This document shows, in pieces, positions 1 through 7,906 of a stretch of DNA of 64,000 bases; positions within the stretch are counted from its first letter, which is position 1, and each line of letters begins with the position of its first letter. The position numbers were made by a program, and so were the translations under genes. The DNA is taken from NCBI RefSeq assembly GCF_002008365.1, contig NZ_MRDL01000054.1, positions 310,001 to 374,000 of the forward strand, read 5' to 3'. The DNA comes from Rhizobium leguminosarum bv. viciae USDA 2370 (GTDB taxonomy: Bacteria; Pseudomonadota; Alphaproteobacteria; Rhizobiales; Rhizobiaceae). Under the pieces are notes generated by a model. It was not told where the DNA came from, ran no database searches, and saw nothing but the letters and a program-made list of their open reading frames with translations.

Positions 1-512
1 ATGAGGTCGCCAAGGCACGCAAGCCGGTGATCGCTGCCGTCAGCGGTTTTGCGCTCGGCGGCGGCTGCGAGCTCGCCATGATGTGCGATTTCATCATCGC
101 CTCGGAGACGGCGAAGTTCGGCCAGCCTGAAATCACACTGGGCGTCATTCCCGGCATGGGCGGCTCGCAGCGGCTGACGCGCGCCGTCGGCAAGGCGAAG
201 GCGATGGATCTCATCCTGACCGGCCGCATGATGGATGCGGCCGAGGCGGAACGTTCGGGACTCGTTTCGCGCGTGGTGGCACCCGAACGTCTGCTCGACG
301 AGGCTTTTGCCGCGGCCGAAAAGATCGCTTCGCTTTCGCGTCCCTCGGTGATGATGGCCAAGGAGGCGGTCAACCGCGCATTCGAGACGACGCTGGAGGA
401 GGGCTTGCGTTTCGAGCGCCGCCTGTTTCACAGTCTCTTTGCCACGGACGACCAGAAAGAAGGCATGGCGGCCTTCGTCGAGAAGCGCAAACCGGCTTTT
501 ACGCACCGTTGA
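1..512 (+). CDS. Enoyl-CoA hydratase, 5'-truncated by the window edge
   Basis: The window opens inside this gene: the frame is open from base 3 and ends with TGA at 510-512, so roughly the first third of a normal ~257-residue protein lies upstream. Crotonase-fold enoyl-CoA hydratases add water to trans-2-enoyl-CoA in fatty-acid beta-oxidation. Both catalytic glutamates are visible: one in GGGCEL (codon 69-71), next to the oxyanion-hole glycines, and one in GQPEI (codon 129-131). The C-terminal stretch FATDDQKEGMAAF is typical of the true hydratases rather than of distant crotonase relatives. It is followed by a ~190-base gap and then rpsT. Substrate chain length cannot be read from the sequence. 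Confidence 0.93.
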   Translation, partial: EVAKARKPVIAAVSGFALGGGCELAMMCDFIIASETAKFGQPEITLGVIPGMGGSQRLTRAVGKAKAMDLILTGRMMDAAEAERSGLVSRVVAPERLLDEAFAAAEKIASLSRPSVMMAKEAVNRAFETTLEEGLRFERRLFHSLFATDDQKEGMAAFVEKRKPAFTHR

Positions 513-704
513 ATGCTTTTAGGCGCTTGCCAGTGGTAAAGCTTGAAAATCCGCGTTGACGTGGGCCGGCTTTAGAGTTATATGCCCGCCCACGGTTCGG
601 AAAGCCAGTTTGGTTTTCCGCGATTGCTCCCGCATTGCTGGATTTTGTGGCCGCAAGGCCCGCGGTAATGGCGGAGTTTGTTCGAATTCTTGAGAGAGGC
701 ATCC

Positions 705-983
705 ATGGCCAATACAACTTCGGCGAAAAAAGCGACCCGCAAGATCGCCCGCCGTACCGACGTCAATAAGGCTCGTCGCTCGCGCGTTCGTACTTTCGTT
801 CGCCAGGTCGAAGAGGCCATCGCATCCGGCGACGCCGCCAAGGCGAAGGAAGCTTTCCTGGCTGCTCAGCCCGAGCTTGCCCGCGCCGCCAGCAAGGGCG
901 TGCTGCATGCCAACACGGCATCGCGCAAGGTCTCGCGTCTGGCCGCTCGTGTGAAGGCTCTTTCGGTCACCACGACCGCGTAA
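705..983 (+). CDS. rpsT: 30S ribosomal protein S20
   Basis: Small, very basic protein of 92 residues beginning MANTTSAKKATRK, which is the S20 N-terminus; it binds 16S rRNA in the small subunit. An earlier in-frame start at 678 exists, but the ATG at 705 is preceded by the purine-rich GAGAGAGG at 692-699 and matches the family start. The length is slightly above the 87-88 residues of E. coli S20. The gene is monocistronic: a good intrinsic terminator follows 30 bases after the stop, and dnaA starts 855 bases later. Confidence 0.97.
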   Translation: MANTTSAKKATRKIARRTDVNKARRSRVRTFVRQVEEAIASGDAAKAKEAFLAAQPELARAASKGVLHANTASRKVSRLAARVKALSVTTTA

Positions 984-1013
984 TCTTCCATTAAGGACTT
1001 CTTCTTTATGATT

Positions 1014-1039
1014 AGCCCGGTAATTTTACCGGGCTTTTT
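1014..1039 (+). terminator. Intrinsic terminator of rpsT
   Basis: Perfect 8-bp stem AGCCCGGT / ACCGGGCT (1014-1021 with 1028-1035) around a 6-base loop, running directly into five T residues at 1035-1039. This is a textbook rho-independent terminator, 30 bases after the rpsT stop. Confidence 0.93.
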
Positions 1040-1838
1040 CGATTCCACCGATCAGCCCCTGCATGGTTAATCTGACGACTGTTTCGTGTCAGCGCCATGA
1101 CAGGAAAAATTGTGTAAAAACAATGGCTTGCGCAAGGATGCTTTGACGCCGCGCGACTCTACCCCACGCTTCCGGGACCACAGGCGAGTCAAGAGGATTT
1201 TATTTTTTTTTCTTTCAATGCGTGTCAAAATAGCCCGAACGGGGAATCTCTTTGATTCAACTGCGATTCTTTTTTGACGCTGGTGTGACGCCCGAAAAGG
1301 GCAGGCGGAGTCAATGCCCGCTTCTTAATTTTGCGTAAAATTCATCGTTGATATTGCCTTTTGATCCTGCCTAAATGGCTTTCAACAAAGGGCGCGGACA
1401 TCACCTGCAGAGGCTCGGTCTTAACTGCCACGTCGGCAGGGCGATAAGTTTGTGCCGTTTGTTACGGAGCATTGCGCTTCCGTTTTTTCAAGCACTCGAC
1501 GGATTTGAGCCGTAACGTGGCTGTTACGGAGCGGGGATGTTTTGTGCCTTCAGTGGCCACACGTTTAAGGCGAGGCCATCGGAGAAGGTAAAGTAATATT
1601 GCGTTCGGGCTGGTCGGCCGAAAACGAGGTTCGACCGCCAGCCTGGCACGGAAAGCCGATGAAGGTTGCCGCATGAGCGCGGCACCTGCAACGGAGTTCT
1701 GCGCCGGTTCCTTCGGGGGCAGTGTTTGAGTGAACCGGCAGGCGAGCGGCTCATGAGGATCCGTCAGCCCGCCAAAGCGGGGAATGATCGGGCGGCCGTT
1801 TTAGCGGATGCCGCCCGGTGGAATTGAAAGGCGGCATT
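1040..1838 (+). promoter_or_regulatory. Long non-coding control region upstream of dnaA, with GANTC cluster
   Basis: No convincing gene lies here; the short reverse-strand frames at 1462-1754 have no recognisable domain. Seven GANTC sites (CcrM adenine-methylation sites) fall at 1041, 1155, 1186, 1244, 1254, 1265 and 1308, where chance predicts about one in 270 bases. A T-rich tract runs at 1198-1216. Farther down, GTTACGG occurs at 1461 and 1523 and its complement CCGTAAC at 1510, forming a palindrome at 1510-1529. Only one poor DnaA-box-like match was seen (1112-1120, two mismatches), so I read this as the dnaA promoter region, not as a replication origin. The transcription start cannot be placed. 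Confidence 0.6.
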
Positions 1839-3389
1839 ATGCAGATGAATACGATGACGACGAGCGGGCTCGACAATGCGGATGCGGCACCGCAGGCGTT
1901 CGGCTCAATTCGCCTGGAAGCGGCGGAAGTAAAGGCGGATATGAAGCAGAACGTATTGTTTGAGCGCGTCAGTGCGCGCTTGAAGGCTCAGGTCGGTCAG
2001 GATGTTTACGCCAGCTGGTTCGCCCGGCTGAAGCTGCATTCGGTATCGAAGAGCGTCGTTCGCCTTTCGGTCCCCACGACCTTCCTGAAGTCGTGGATCA
2101 ACAATCGTTATCTCGATCTCATCACCGGTCTGTTCCAGGCCGAAGATCCGGAAATTCTGAAAATCGAAGTCCTGGTGCGTACGGCGACGCGCCATGGCAT
2201 GAAGCCACTCGACGAAGCGGCGGTGCCGGAACCAGCCGCCCCCACGCAGATGCGCCGCCCGACAAGCGCCCAGCCGGCCGGTCAGGCCGTCCAGCAGGCG
2301 GTGTCGGCTGTTGCCGCCGCAAGGCCTGCAAGCTTTGGCTCGCCGCTCTTCGGTTCGCCGCTCGATAGCCGCTTTACCTTCGACACCTTCGTCGAAGGCA
2401 GCTCGAACCGGGTCGCGCTTGCGGCTGCAAAGACGATCGCGGAAGCTGGTCAGGGCGCCGTGCGCTTCAACCCGCTCTTCATCCATTCGACCGTCGGCCT
2501 CGGCAAGACCCACCTGCTGCAGGCGGTCGCCAATGCCGCGGTGCAGAACCCGCGGGCGCTGCGCGTCGTCTATCTGACGGCCGAATATTTCATGTGGCGC
2601 TTCGCCACCGCGATCCGCGACAATGATGCGCTGACGCTGAAGGATTCGCTGCGCAACATCGATCTCCTGATTATCGACGACATGCAGTTCCTGCAGGGCA
2701 AGATGATCCAGCATGAATTCTGCCACCTCCTGAACATGCTGCTCGACAGCGCCAAGCAGGTCGTCGTTGCCGCCGACCGTGCGCCTTGGGAGCTGGAGTC
2801 GCTCGATCCCCGCGTTCGCTCGCGCCTGCAGGGCGGTGTCGCGATCGAACTCGACGCGCCGGATTACGAGATGCGTCTCGAAATCCTCAAGCGTCGCCTT
2901 GCTGTAGCCCGGCTCGAAGATCCGTCGCTCGAAATTCCCGCCGAGCTGCTCCAGCACGTTGCTCGCAACGTCACGGCCAGCGGCCGCGAACTTGAAGGCG
3001 CCTTCAATCAGCTGGTCTTCCGCCGCTCCTTCGAGCCGAACCTGTCGATCGAACGCGTGGACGAACTGCTCGCCCATCTGGTCGGCTCCGGCGAGCCTCG
3101 CCGTGTGCGCATCGAGGATATCCAGCGCATCGTCGCAAGACACTACAACGTCTCGCGTCAGGAACTGGTCTCGAACCGCCGCACTCGCGTCATCGTCAAG
3201 CCGCGCCAGATCGCCATGTATCTGTCGAAGACACTGACGCCGCGCTCCTTCCCGGAGATCGGCCGCCGTTTCGGCGGGCGCGATCACACGACCGTGCTGC
3301 ATGCCGTGCGCAAGATCGAGGAGCTGATTTCGGGAGACACCAAACTTTCGCACGAAGTCGAGCTTCTGAAGCGCTTGATCAACGAATAA
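1839..3389 (+). CDS. dnaA: Chromosomal replication initiator DnaA
   Basis: AAA+ ATPase that binds DnaA boxes and opens the origin. Domain I covers about residues 35-115, a Pro/Ala-rich linker follows to ~165, then the AAA+ core with Walker A ending GLGKTH (Lys at about residue 223) and Walker B LLIIDDMQF (~279), and the C-terminal DNA-binding domain with the signature RDHTTVLHAVRKI (~480). The Walker A lead-in is ST-VGLGKT rather than the usual G. I chose the ATG at 1839 (516 residues), which has AAAGGCGG at 1827-1834. A GTG at 1818 is less likely. An ATG at 1941, which begins MKQNVLFERVSARLK, has its own copy of AAAGGCGG (1931-1938) and would give the usual shorter DnaA. A terminator follows. 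Confidence 0.97.
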   Translation: MQMNTMTTSGLDNADAAPQAFGSIRLEAAEVKADMKQNVLFERVSARLKAQVGQDVYASWFARLKLHSVSKSVVRLSVPTTFLKSWINNRYLDLITGLFQAEDPEILKIEVLVRTATRHGMKPLDEAAVPEPAAPTQMRRPTSAQPAGQAVQQAVSAVAAARPASFGSPLFGSPLDSRFTFDTFVEGSSNRVALAAAKTIAEAGQGAVRFNPLFIHSTVGLGKTHLLQAVANAAVQNPRALRVVYLTAEYFMWRFATAIRDNDALTLKDSLRNIDLLIIDDMQFLQGKMIQHEFCHLLNMLLDSAKQVVVAADRAPWELESLDPRVRSRLQGGVAIELDAPDYEMRLEILKRRLAVARLEDPSLEIPAELLQHVARNVTASGRELEGAFNQLVFRRSFEPNLSIERVDELLAHLVGSGEPRRVRIEDIQRIVARHYNVSRQELVSNRRTRVIVKPRQIAMYLSKTLTPRSFPEIGRRFGGRDHTTVLHAVRKIEELISGDTKLSHEVELLKRLINE

Positions 3390-3413
3390 TCGACGGGTTT
3401 TCTTAAGGATTCA

Positions 3414-3440
3414 ACGGCTGGAAGCGATTCCGGCCGTTTT
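3414..3440 (+). terminator. Intrinsic terminator of dnaA
   Basis: Ten-base-pair stem ACGGCTGGAA / TTCCGGCCGT (3414-3423 with 3428-3437, one G-U pair) closed by a GCGA tetraloop and followed by TTTTCC. It lies 25 bases after the dnaA stop. Confidence 0.88.
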
Positions 3441-3526
3441 CCTTTATAAGTTTTTTATTCTATACCTCCCGCGCATTACGTGCATGTCAAAGACTGAAGC
3501 GCCAAAACGGCGCGTGGGAGGAATGA

Positions 3527-4639
3527 ATGAGTTTTGAAAAGATCGCCGTTCTCGGCCTGGGCAAGGTCGGACGGCTGGCGGCGACGCTTTTGCATGAAGG
3601 CGGCTTCGAGGTCATCGGCGTCGACGCGCAATTGCCGCTGAGCGACGTCCCCTTCAAGTGCCGCACCGGCGACATCTCCGATCCCCAAGTGATCGGCGAA
3701 CTGCTCTCGAATGTCGAGGCTGTGCTCTCCTGCCTGCCCTATCATTTGAACATCGAGCTGGCGCGCGCCGCCCATCTTGCCGGCATCCACTATTTCGATC
3801 TGACCGAAGACGTTCCCACAACCAATTTCATCATCGAGCTGTCGAAGACCGCCCGCGGCCTGATGGCGCCGCAATGCGGCCTGGCGCCGGGTTTTGTCGG
3901 CATCGTCGGCGCAAGCCTGGCCGACGGCTTCGATCGCTGCCGTTCGATCCGCATGCGCGTCGGCGCCCTGCCGCAGCATCCGACCGGACTGCTCGGCTAC
4001 GCCTTCAACTGGTCGCCCGAGGGCGTCGTCAACGAATATCTGAACGACTGCGAGGTCATCGAGGGCGGTGTGCGCAAGCTCGTCTCGCCGATGGAATGGC
4101 ACGAGACCGTCTATGTCGGGGGCGTCAAGCTCGAAGCCTTCACGACGTCGGGTGGCCTTGGCACCATGTGCGATACGATGCTCGGCAAGATCGACAATCT
4201 CGATTACAAGACCATGCGTTATCCCGGCCATATGGAGCTGATGAACTTCTTCTTCCATGAGCTATTGATGCGCGACAAGCGCAAGCTCGCCGGCGAGATC
4301 CTGACCAATGCCAAGCCGCCTGTTGAAGACGATGTCGTCTATGTCCATGTCGCCGCCGAAGGCACCGAGAATGGCAGCCTGCGCCGCAAGGAGTTCGTGC
4401 GCGCCTATTACCCGATCGAGATTGCCGGCGCGCGCCGCACGGCGATCGCCTGGACGACGTCAGCCTCCGTCGTCGCCGTCATCGAGATGGTCCGCGACGG
4501 CCTGCTGCCGGCAACCGGCTTCCTGCACCAGGAGCATATTCCGCTGGAGATGTTCCTGAAAACGCCAACTGGCAGCCTGTTCAAGGCGGGTGCGACTACA
4601 GCGCCGCGCGTCCCTTCAGACGCGCAAAGGACGCTGTAG
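3527..4639 (+). CDS. Saccharopine dehydrogenase family protein
   Basis: NAD(P)-dependent oxidoreductase of 370 residues. The N-terminal Rossmann motif VLGLGKVGRLAA (residues ~8-19) and the C-terminal catalytic-type domain resemble saccharopine dehydrogenase and lysine 6-dehydrogenase relatives, so an amino-acid substrate is likely; the exact reaction is not visible. The ATG at 3527 is preceded by GGGAGGA (3516-3522). The gene stands alone between dnaA and the convergent hemW. Its last 14 codons and its TAG stop (4637-4639) lie inside the left palindrome of a dispersed repeat (4596-4700), so the C-terminal tail TAPRVPSDAQRTL is repeat-encoded and probably not ancestral to the family. Confidence 0.85.
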   Translation: MSFEKIAVLGLGKVGRLAATLLHEGGFEVIGVDAQLPLSDVPFKCRTGDISDPQVIGELLSNVEAVLSCLPYHLNIELARAAHLAGIHYFDLTEDVPTTNFIIELSKTARGLMAPQCGLAPGFVGIVGASLADGFDRCRSIRMRVGALPQHPTGLLGYAFNWSPEGVVNEYLNDCEVIEGGVRKLVSPMEWHETVYVGGVKLEAFTTSGGLGTMCDTMLGKIDNLDYKTMRYPGHMELMNFFFHELLMRDKRKLAGEILTNAKPPVEDDVVYVHVAAEGTENGSLRRKEFVRAYYPIEIAGARRTAIAWTTSASVVAVIEMVRDGLLPATGFLHQEHIPLEMFLKTPTGSLFKAGATTAPRVPSDAQRTL

Positions 4640-4700
4640 CACTTTGAATTGCTGCATAATTTTATCCTTAAATCGATTTCGATTTAAGGAATTATGCAGT
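4596..4700 (+). repeat. Dispersed palindromic repeat, family A, copy 1 (full length)
   Basis: Two palindromes joined by ACTTTGAAT. Left: outer arms CTACAGCG / CGCTGTAG (4596-4603 with 4632-4639) enclose inner arms GCGCGTC / GACGCGC (4606-4612 with 4619-4625). Right: CTGCATAAT / ATTATGCAG (4652-4660 with 4691-4699) encloses TCCTTAAATCG / CGATTTAAGGA (4665-4675 with 4680-4690). A near-identical copy lies at 57994-58098 and shortened copies at 45348, 47568 and 53087, all in the same orientation. It lies between the convergent saccharopine-dehydrogenase-like and hemW genes. The family is clear; its published name is not known to me. Confidence 0.9.
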
Positions 4701-4779
4701 AGCCACCGCTGAGACACACTTTTCGGCGCGGCGACAACATCGATGCCGCCGCGCTGCAATTCCGCTCGTCGTATTGACG

Positions 4780-5982
4780 TCAGCAGGCGAGATCGGCGAC
4801 GACGGAATCGAGGATCAGCATGCCGGACGGCGTGCAACGCAGCCGTGAATTGCCGATCCGCTCGATGAATTTGTGTTCGAGCAAGAATTCCTCGCGTTTC
4901 GGGTCGAGGTCGCGGCCCGAAAGCTGCTGCCAGCGGGCAAGATCGACGCCTTCCCTGAGCCGCAGCCCCATCAGCAGCAGCTCGTCGGACTGTTCCTCAA
5001 AGCCGAGCCGCTCCTCGTCGAGAATGCCGTGCCCGTCACGCTCGACCATGTCGAGCCAGGTTTCCGGCTTGCGCTCGGTCGCCGTCGCGAGCTTCTCCGG
5101 GCCACGCGTCAGCCGGCCATGGGCGCCTGGGCCGATGCCGGCATAATCGCCGTAGCGCCAGTAGGTCAGGTTATGCCGGCTTTCAGCCCCCGGCCGGGCA
5201 TGATTGGAAACCTCATAGGCCGGCATGCCCTCGCGCGCGGTGATCTCCTGCGTCGCCTCGTAGAGCAATGCCGATTGCTCGCCGTCCGGCACGATCAGCT
5301 TGCCGGCCTTATGCAGGCCGTAGAAGGGCGTGCCTTCCTCGATGGTCAGCTGATAGAGCGAAAGGTGGTCGACCGCGTAGGAGATCGCCTCCTTCAGTTC
5401 CTTTTCCCATTCCTCGACCGTCTGGTCGGGCCGGGCATAGATCAGGTCGAAGGACATGCGCGGAAAGATGTCGCGCGCCAGCCTTATCGCCTTCAGCGCG
5501 TCGGCGACATCATGCAGCCGGCCGAGGAATTTCAGATCCCGGTCATTCAGCGCCTGCACGCCGAGCGAGACGCGATTGACGCCAGCCGCCCGATAGCCGC
5601 GGAAGCGTTCGGCCTCGACGCTCGAAGGGTTGGCCTCCATGGTGATCTCGATACCGGCAGGCACATGCCAGTGCCGCGCAATGCCGTCGAGAATGGCCGA
5701 AACCGTTTCCGGCTTCATCAGCGAGGGGGTGCCGCCGCCGAGGAAGATGCTCGTCACCGTCTTCGGCCCGCTCATGGATCGGACCGTCGCCATCTCCGTC
5801 AGGAAGGCTGATGTAAAGCGCTCCTGATCCACCGGCTGGTGGCGCACATGGCTGTTGAAGTCGCAATAGGGACACTTCGCCGCGCAGAAGGGCCAATGCA
5901 CATAGACGCCGAAGCCCGGCTCGCCGGTATCGGGCAGCAGGGCCGCGTCGCGCGAGATGCTTGGCGTGTCGAGATTGACCAC
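4780..5982 (-). CDS. hemW: Radical SAM heme chaperone HemW
   Basis: Protein of 400 residues with the radical SAM cluster motif CxxxCxxC (Cys33, Cys37, Cys40 in CAAKCPYC), the GGGTPSL motif and the HemW signature HNLTYW followed by YAGIGPGAH. Proteins of this type were long called HemN-like coproporphyrinogen oxidases, but family members carrying the HNxxYW motif bind heme and act as cytosolic heme chaperones. It is the last gene of the run rph - VOC - rdgB - hemW, starting 9 bases after the rdgB stop, which suggests translational coupling. It ends facing the family A repeat. Confidence 0.93.
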   Translation of the reverse strand: MVNLDTPSISRDAALLPDTGEPGFGVYVHWPFCAAKCPYCDFNSHVRHQPVDQERFTSAFLTEMATVRSMSGPKTVTSIFLGGGTPSLMKPETVSAILDGIARHWHVPAGIEITMEANPSSVEAERFRGYRAAGVNRVSLGVQALNDRDLKFLGRLHDVADALKAIRLARDIFPRMSFDLIYARPDQTVEEWEKELKEAISYAVDHLSLYQLTIEEGTPFYGLHKAGKLIVPDGEQSALLYEATQEITAREGMPAYEVSNHARPGAESRHNLTYWRYGDYAGIGPGAHGRLTRGPEKLATATERKPETWLDMVERDGHGILDEERLGFEEQSDELLLMGLRLREGVDLARWQQLSGRDLDPKREEFLLEHKFIERIGNSRLRCTPSGMLILDSVVADLAC

Positions 5983-5991
5983 GGACCGACC

Positions 5992-6636
5992 TTATGCCTC
6001 CAGGCAGGTTTCGACAAAGAGTTTGAAGGCGCGGGCCCGGTGCGACAGCGCTTGCGGCTTGCCGACATTCCAGCCGTGTTTTTCTTCGCCGCTCATTTCG
6101 CCGAAGGTGATGCCGTAGCCCTCAGGCTGGAACACCGGATCGTAGCCGAAGCCCTGGGTGCCGCGCGGCGGCCAGACGACGCTGCCTTCCACCTCGCCGC
6201 GGAACAGCTCCGTGTGCCCATCCGGCCAGGCGAGGCAGAGCACGCTGATGAAACGCGCCGTGCGCTGTTCCGGCTTTGTCGCGCCCGCATCCTGCAGCGC
6301 CTTTTCCACTTTGCCCATCGCCATGTCGAAATCGCGCGTACCATCGGCCTTCTCCGCCCAATTGGCTGTGTAGACACCGGGATCGCCGCCGAGTGCGTCG
6401 ACCACCAGCCCGGAATCGTCCGAAAGCGCCGGCATGCCGGCGGCATTGGCCGAGGCGACCGCCTTGATCGTCGCATTCTCCTCGAAGCTCGTGCCGGTCT
6501 CATCCGGTTCGACGAAGTTCAGCTCGGCGGCCGATTTGGCGGTGAAGCCGAGCGGCCCGATCAATTCCTGGATCTCGCGGATCTTGCCGGCATTGTGGCT
6601 GGCAACGACGATGGTCTTCGTTTCAAGCTTGCGCAT
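5992..6636 (-). CDS. rdgB: dITP/XTP pyrophosphatase (RdgB/HAM1)
   Basis: House-cleaning nucleotide pyrophosphatase that removes dITP, ITP and XTP so that deaminated purines are not built into DNA or RNA. The 214-residue protein shows SHNAGKIREI at the N-terminus, FEENATIKA, SDDSGL and GFGYDPVF, and LSHRARAF near the C-terminus, all family hallmarks that form the substrate and Mg sites. Its ATG abuts the TGA of the upstream VOC gene with no gap (TGAATG), and hemW follows 9 bases downstream, so the four genes look like one transcript. Confidence 0.97.
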   Translation of the reverse strand: MRKLETKTIVVASHNAGKIREIQELIGPLGFTAKSAAELNFVEPDETGTSFEENATIKAVASANAAGMPALSDDSGLVVDALGGDPGVYTANWAEKADGTRDFDMAMGKVEKALQDAGATKPEQRTARFISVLCLAWPDGHTELFRGEVEGSVVWPPRGTQGFGYDPVFQPEGYGITFGEMSGEEKHGWNVGKPQALSHRARAFKLFVETCLEA

Positions 6637-7062
6637 TCAGATATCCTGTTCGATGCCCCAGATTTTAGCCTCCGCGCATTCCAGGCTGTTGCCGGCCGGA
6701 TCGCGGAAATAGATCGAGCGGCCGCCGTTCGGCCAGCGCACCTCGGATTCGATCGCGACACCCGCCGCCGTCAGCCGTTCGGCCATGGCATCGATATTGC
6801 GGCCGGACACCCGGAAACAGGCATGGCCCTGGCCGGTCGTGCCATGCGGCGGCACCTGCAGTGCTTCAGGCGCCGGCGGCTTCACCGTTTGCTCGGGATT
6901 GAAGATCAAGAGAACGCCTGGCCCGCAGCGGAAGAAGACATGCCGATTGGCGGCGCGGGCGATCTTTTCAAGTCCGAGAACGTCTTCGTAGAACGTCTCG
7001 GCCTGGTCGAGATCCCGCGCATAGAGCGCCGTTTCCAACATGCCTTCCAGCATGGGGTTCAT
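6637..7062 (-). CDS. VOC (glyoxalase/bleomycin-resistance fold) protein
   Basis: Small protein of 141 residues with two beta-alpha-beta-beta-beta modules of the vicinal-oxygen-chelate fold: MLETALYARDLDQAETFY at the start and FRDPAGNSLECAE at the end are typical. Candidate metal ligands are the His in GQGHACF and the Glu in LECAE. Substrate unknown. The start at 7062 overlaps the rph stop as ATGA (7062-7059), and the stop abuts rdgB. The same reading frame stays open far upstream inside rph, but that part is only the shadow of rph. Placement inside an RNA- and nucleotide-maintenance operon hints at a protective role, which is inference only. Confidence 0.85.
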   Translation of the reverse strand: MNPMLEGMLETALYARDLDQAETFYEDVLGLEKIARAANRHVFFRCGPGVLLIFNPEQTVKPPAPEALQVPPHGTTGQGHACFRVSGRNIDAMAERLTAAGVAIESEVRWPNGGRSIYFRDPAGNSLECAEAKIWGIEQDI

Positions 7063-7778
7063 CCTTCGACGGCTTGCTTCTGCAGCGCCACGAGTTCGCC
7101 GATGCCGTTTCTGGCAAGCTGCATCAGCGAGGTGAATTCGCCTTCGCTGAACGGCGTGCCTTCGGCCGTTCCCTGGATCTCGACGATCCCGCCGGTTCCC
7201 GTCATGACGAAGTTCGCATCGGTCTCGGCCGAGGAGTCCTCGAGGTAATCGAGATCGATCACCGGCTGGCTGGCGAAGATGCCGCAGGAGATGGCGGCGA
7301 CGTGATCCTTCAGGACCCGGTCGACCTTGATCATGTTGCGGCTTTCCATCCATTTCAGGCAGTCGTAAAGCGCGATCCAGCCGCCGGTGATCGAAGCGGT
7401 CCGCGTGCCGCCATCGGCTTGGATGACGTCGCAATCGAGCGTGATCTGCCGTTCGCCGAGCGCCTGCAGGTCGACGACGGCACGCAACGACCGGCCGATC
7501 AGCCGTTGGATTTCCTGGGTGCGGCCGCCCTGCTTGCCAGCGGCGGCCTCGCGCTTCATGCGTTCGCCGGTCGCCCGCGGCAGCATGCCGTATTCGGCCG
7601 TGACCCAGCCCTTGCCGGTATTGCGCAGCCATGGCGGCGTCTTTTCTTCGAGGCTCGCCGTGCAGAGCACATGCGTATCGCCGAACTTCACCAGGCAGGA
7701 GCCTTCCGCGTGCTTGGAAAAATTGCGCTCGAACGAGACCTTGCGCATCTGGTCGATTTTTCTGCCTGAAGGCCGCAT
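7059..7778 (-). CDS. rph: Ribonuclease PH
   Basis: Phosphate-dependent 3'-5' exoribonuclease that trims tRNA 3' ends and shortens structured RNAs. The 239-residue protein begins MRPSGRKIDQMRKVSFER and carries GKGWVTAEYGMLPRAT and the catalytic-region stretch LDCDVIQADGGTRTASITG, near identical to the family. Full length compared with the usual 238-240. An AGGAG lies six bases before the ATG at 7778. It is the first gene of the reverse-strand operon and is divergent from hrcA across 128 bases, an arrangement (rph / hrcA) common in alphaproteobacteria. Confidence 0.97.
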   Translation of the reverse strand: MRPSGRKIDQMRKVSFERNFSKHAEGSCLVKFGDTHVLCTASLEEKTPPWLRNTGKGWVTAEYGMLPRATGERMKREAAAGKQGGRTQEIQRLIGRSLRAVVDLQALGERQITLDCDVIQADGGTRTASITGGWIALYDCLKWMESRNMIKVDRVLKDHVAAISCGIFASQPVIDLDYLEDSSAETDANFVMTGTGGIVEIQGTAEGTPFSEGEFTSLMQLARNGIGELVALQKQAVEG

Positions 7779-7906
7779 TCTTATCTCCTGGAGTTTATTT
7801 GACCGCTTCTACGATTGGCGGCGCTCATTTGCAAATTCCCTTTTGCCACGGGTGCGAGTTTGACTTACTTTTCGGGAAGTATCATCAGCGCGGGTTCGAA
7901 AGCTTC

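Noticed and set aside
1462..1754. Short reverse-strand reading frames upstream of dnaA
   Set aside because: No ribosome-binding site, no recognisable domain and composition like random GC-rich DNA.
1040..1838. Possible chromosomal origin upstream of dnaA
   Set aside because: No cluster of TTATCCACA-type DnaA boxes is present, only one match with two mismatches. In rhizobia and Caulobacter-type genomes the origin is usually near hemE, not dnaA.
1905..3353. Long reverse-strand frame opposite dnaA
   Set aside because: It is the mirror of a GC-rich coding gene; the residue pattern is Arg/Asp/Gln-rich without any domain.
6637..7632. Apparent 331-residue fusion covering rph and the VOC gene
   Set aside because: Only the last 141 residues look like a protein family; the earlier part is an out-of-frame shadow of rph.
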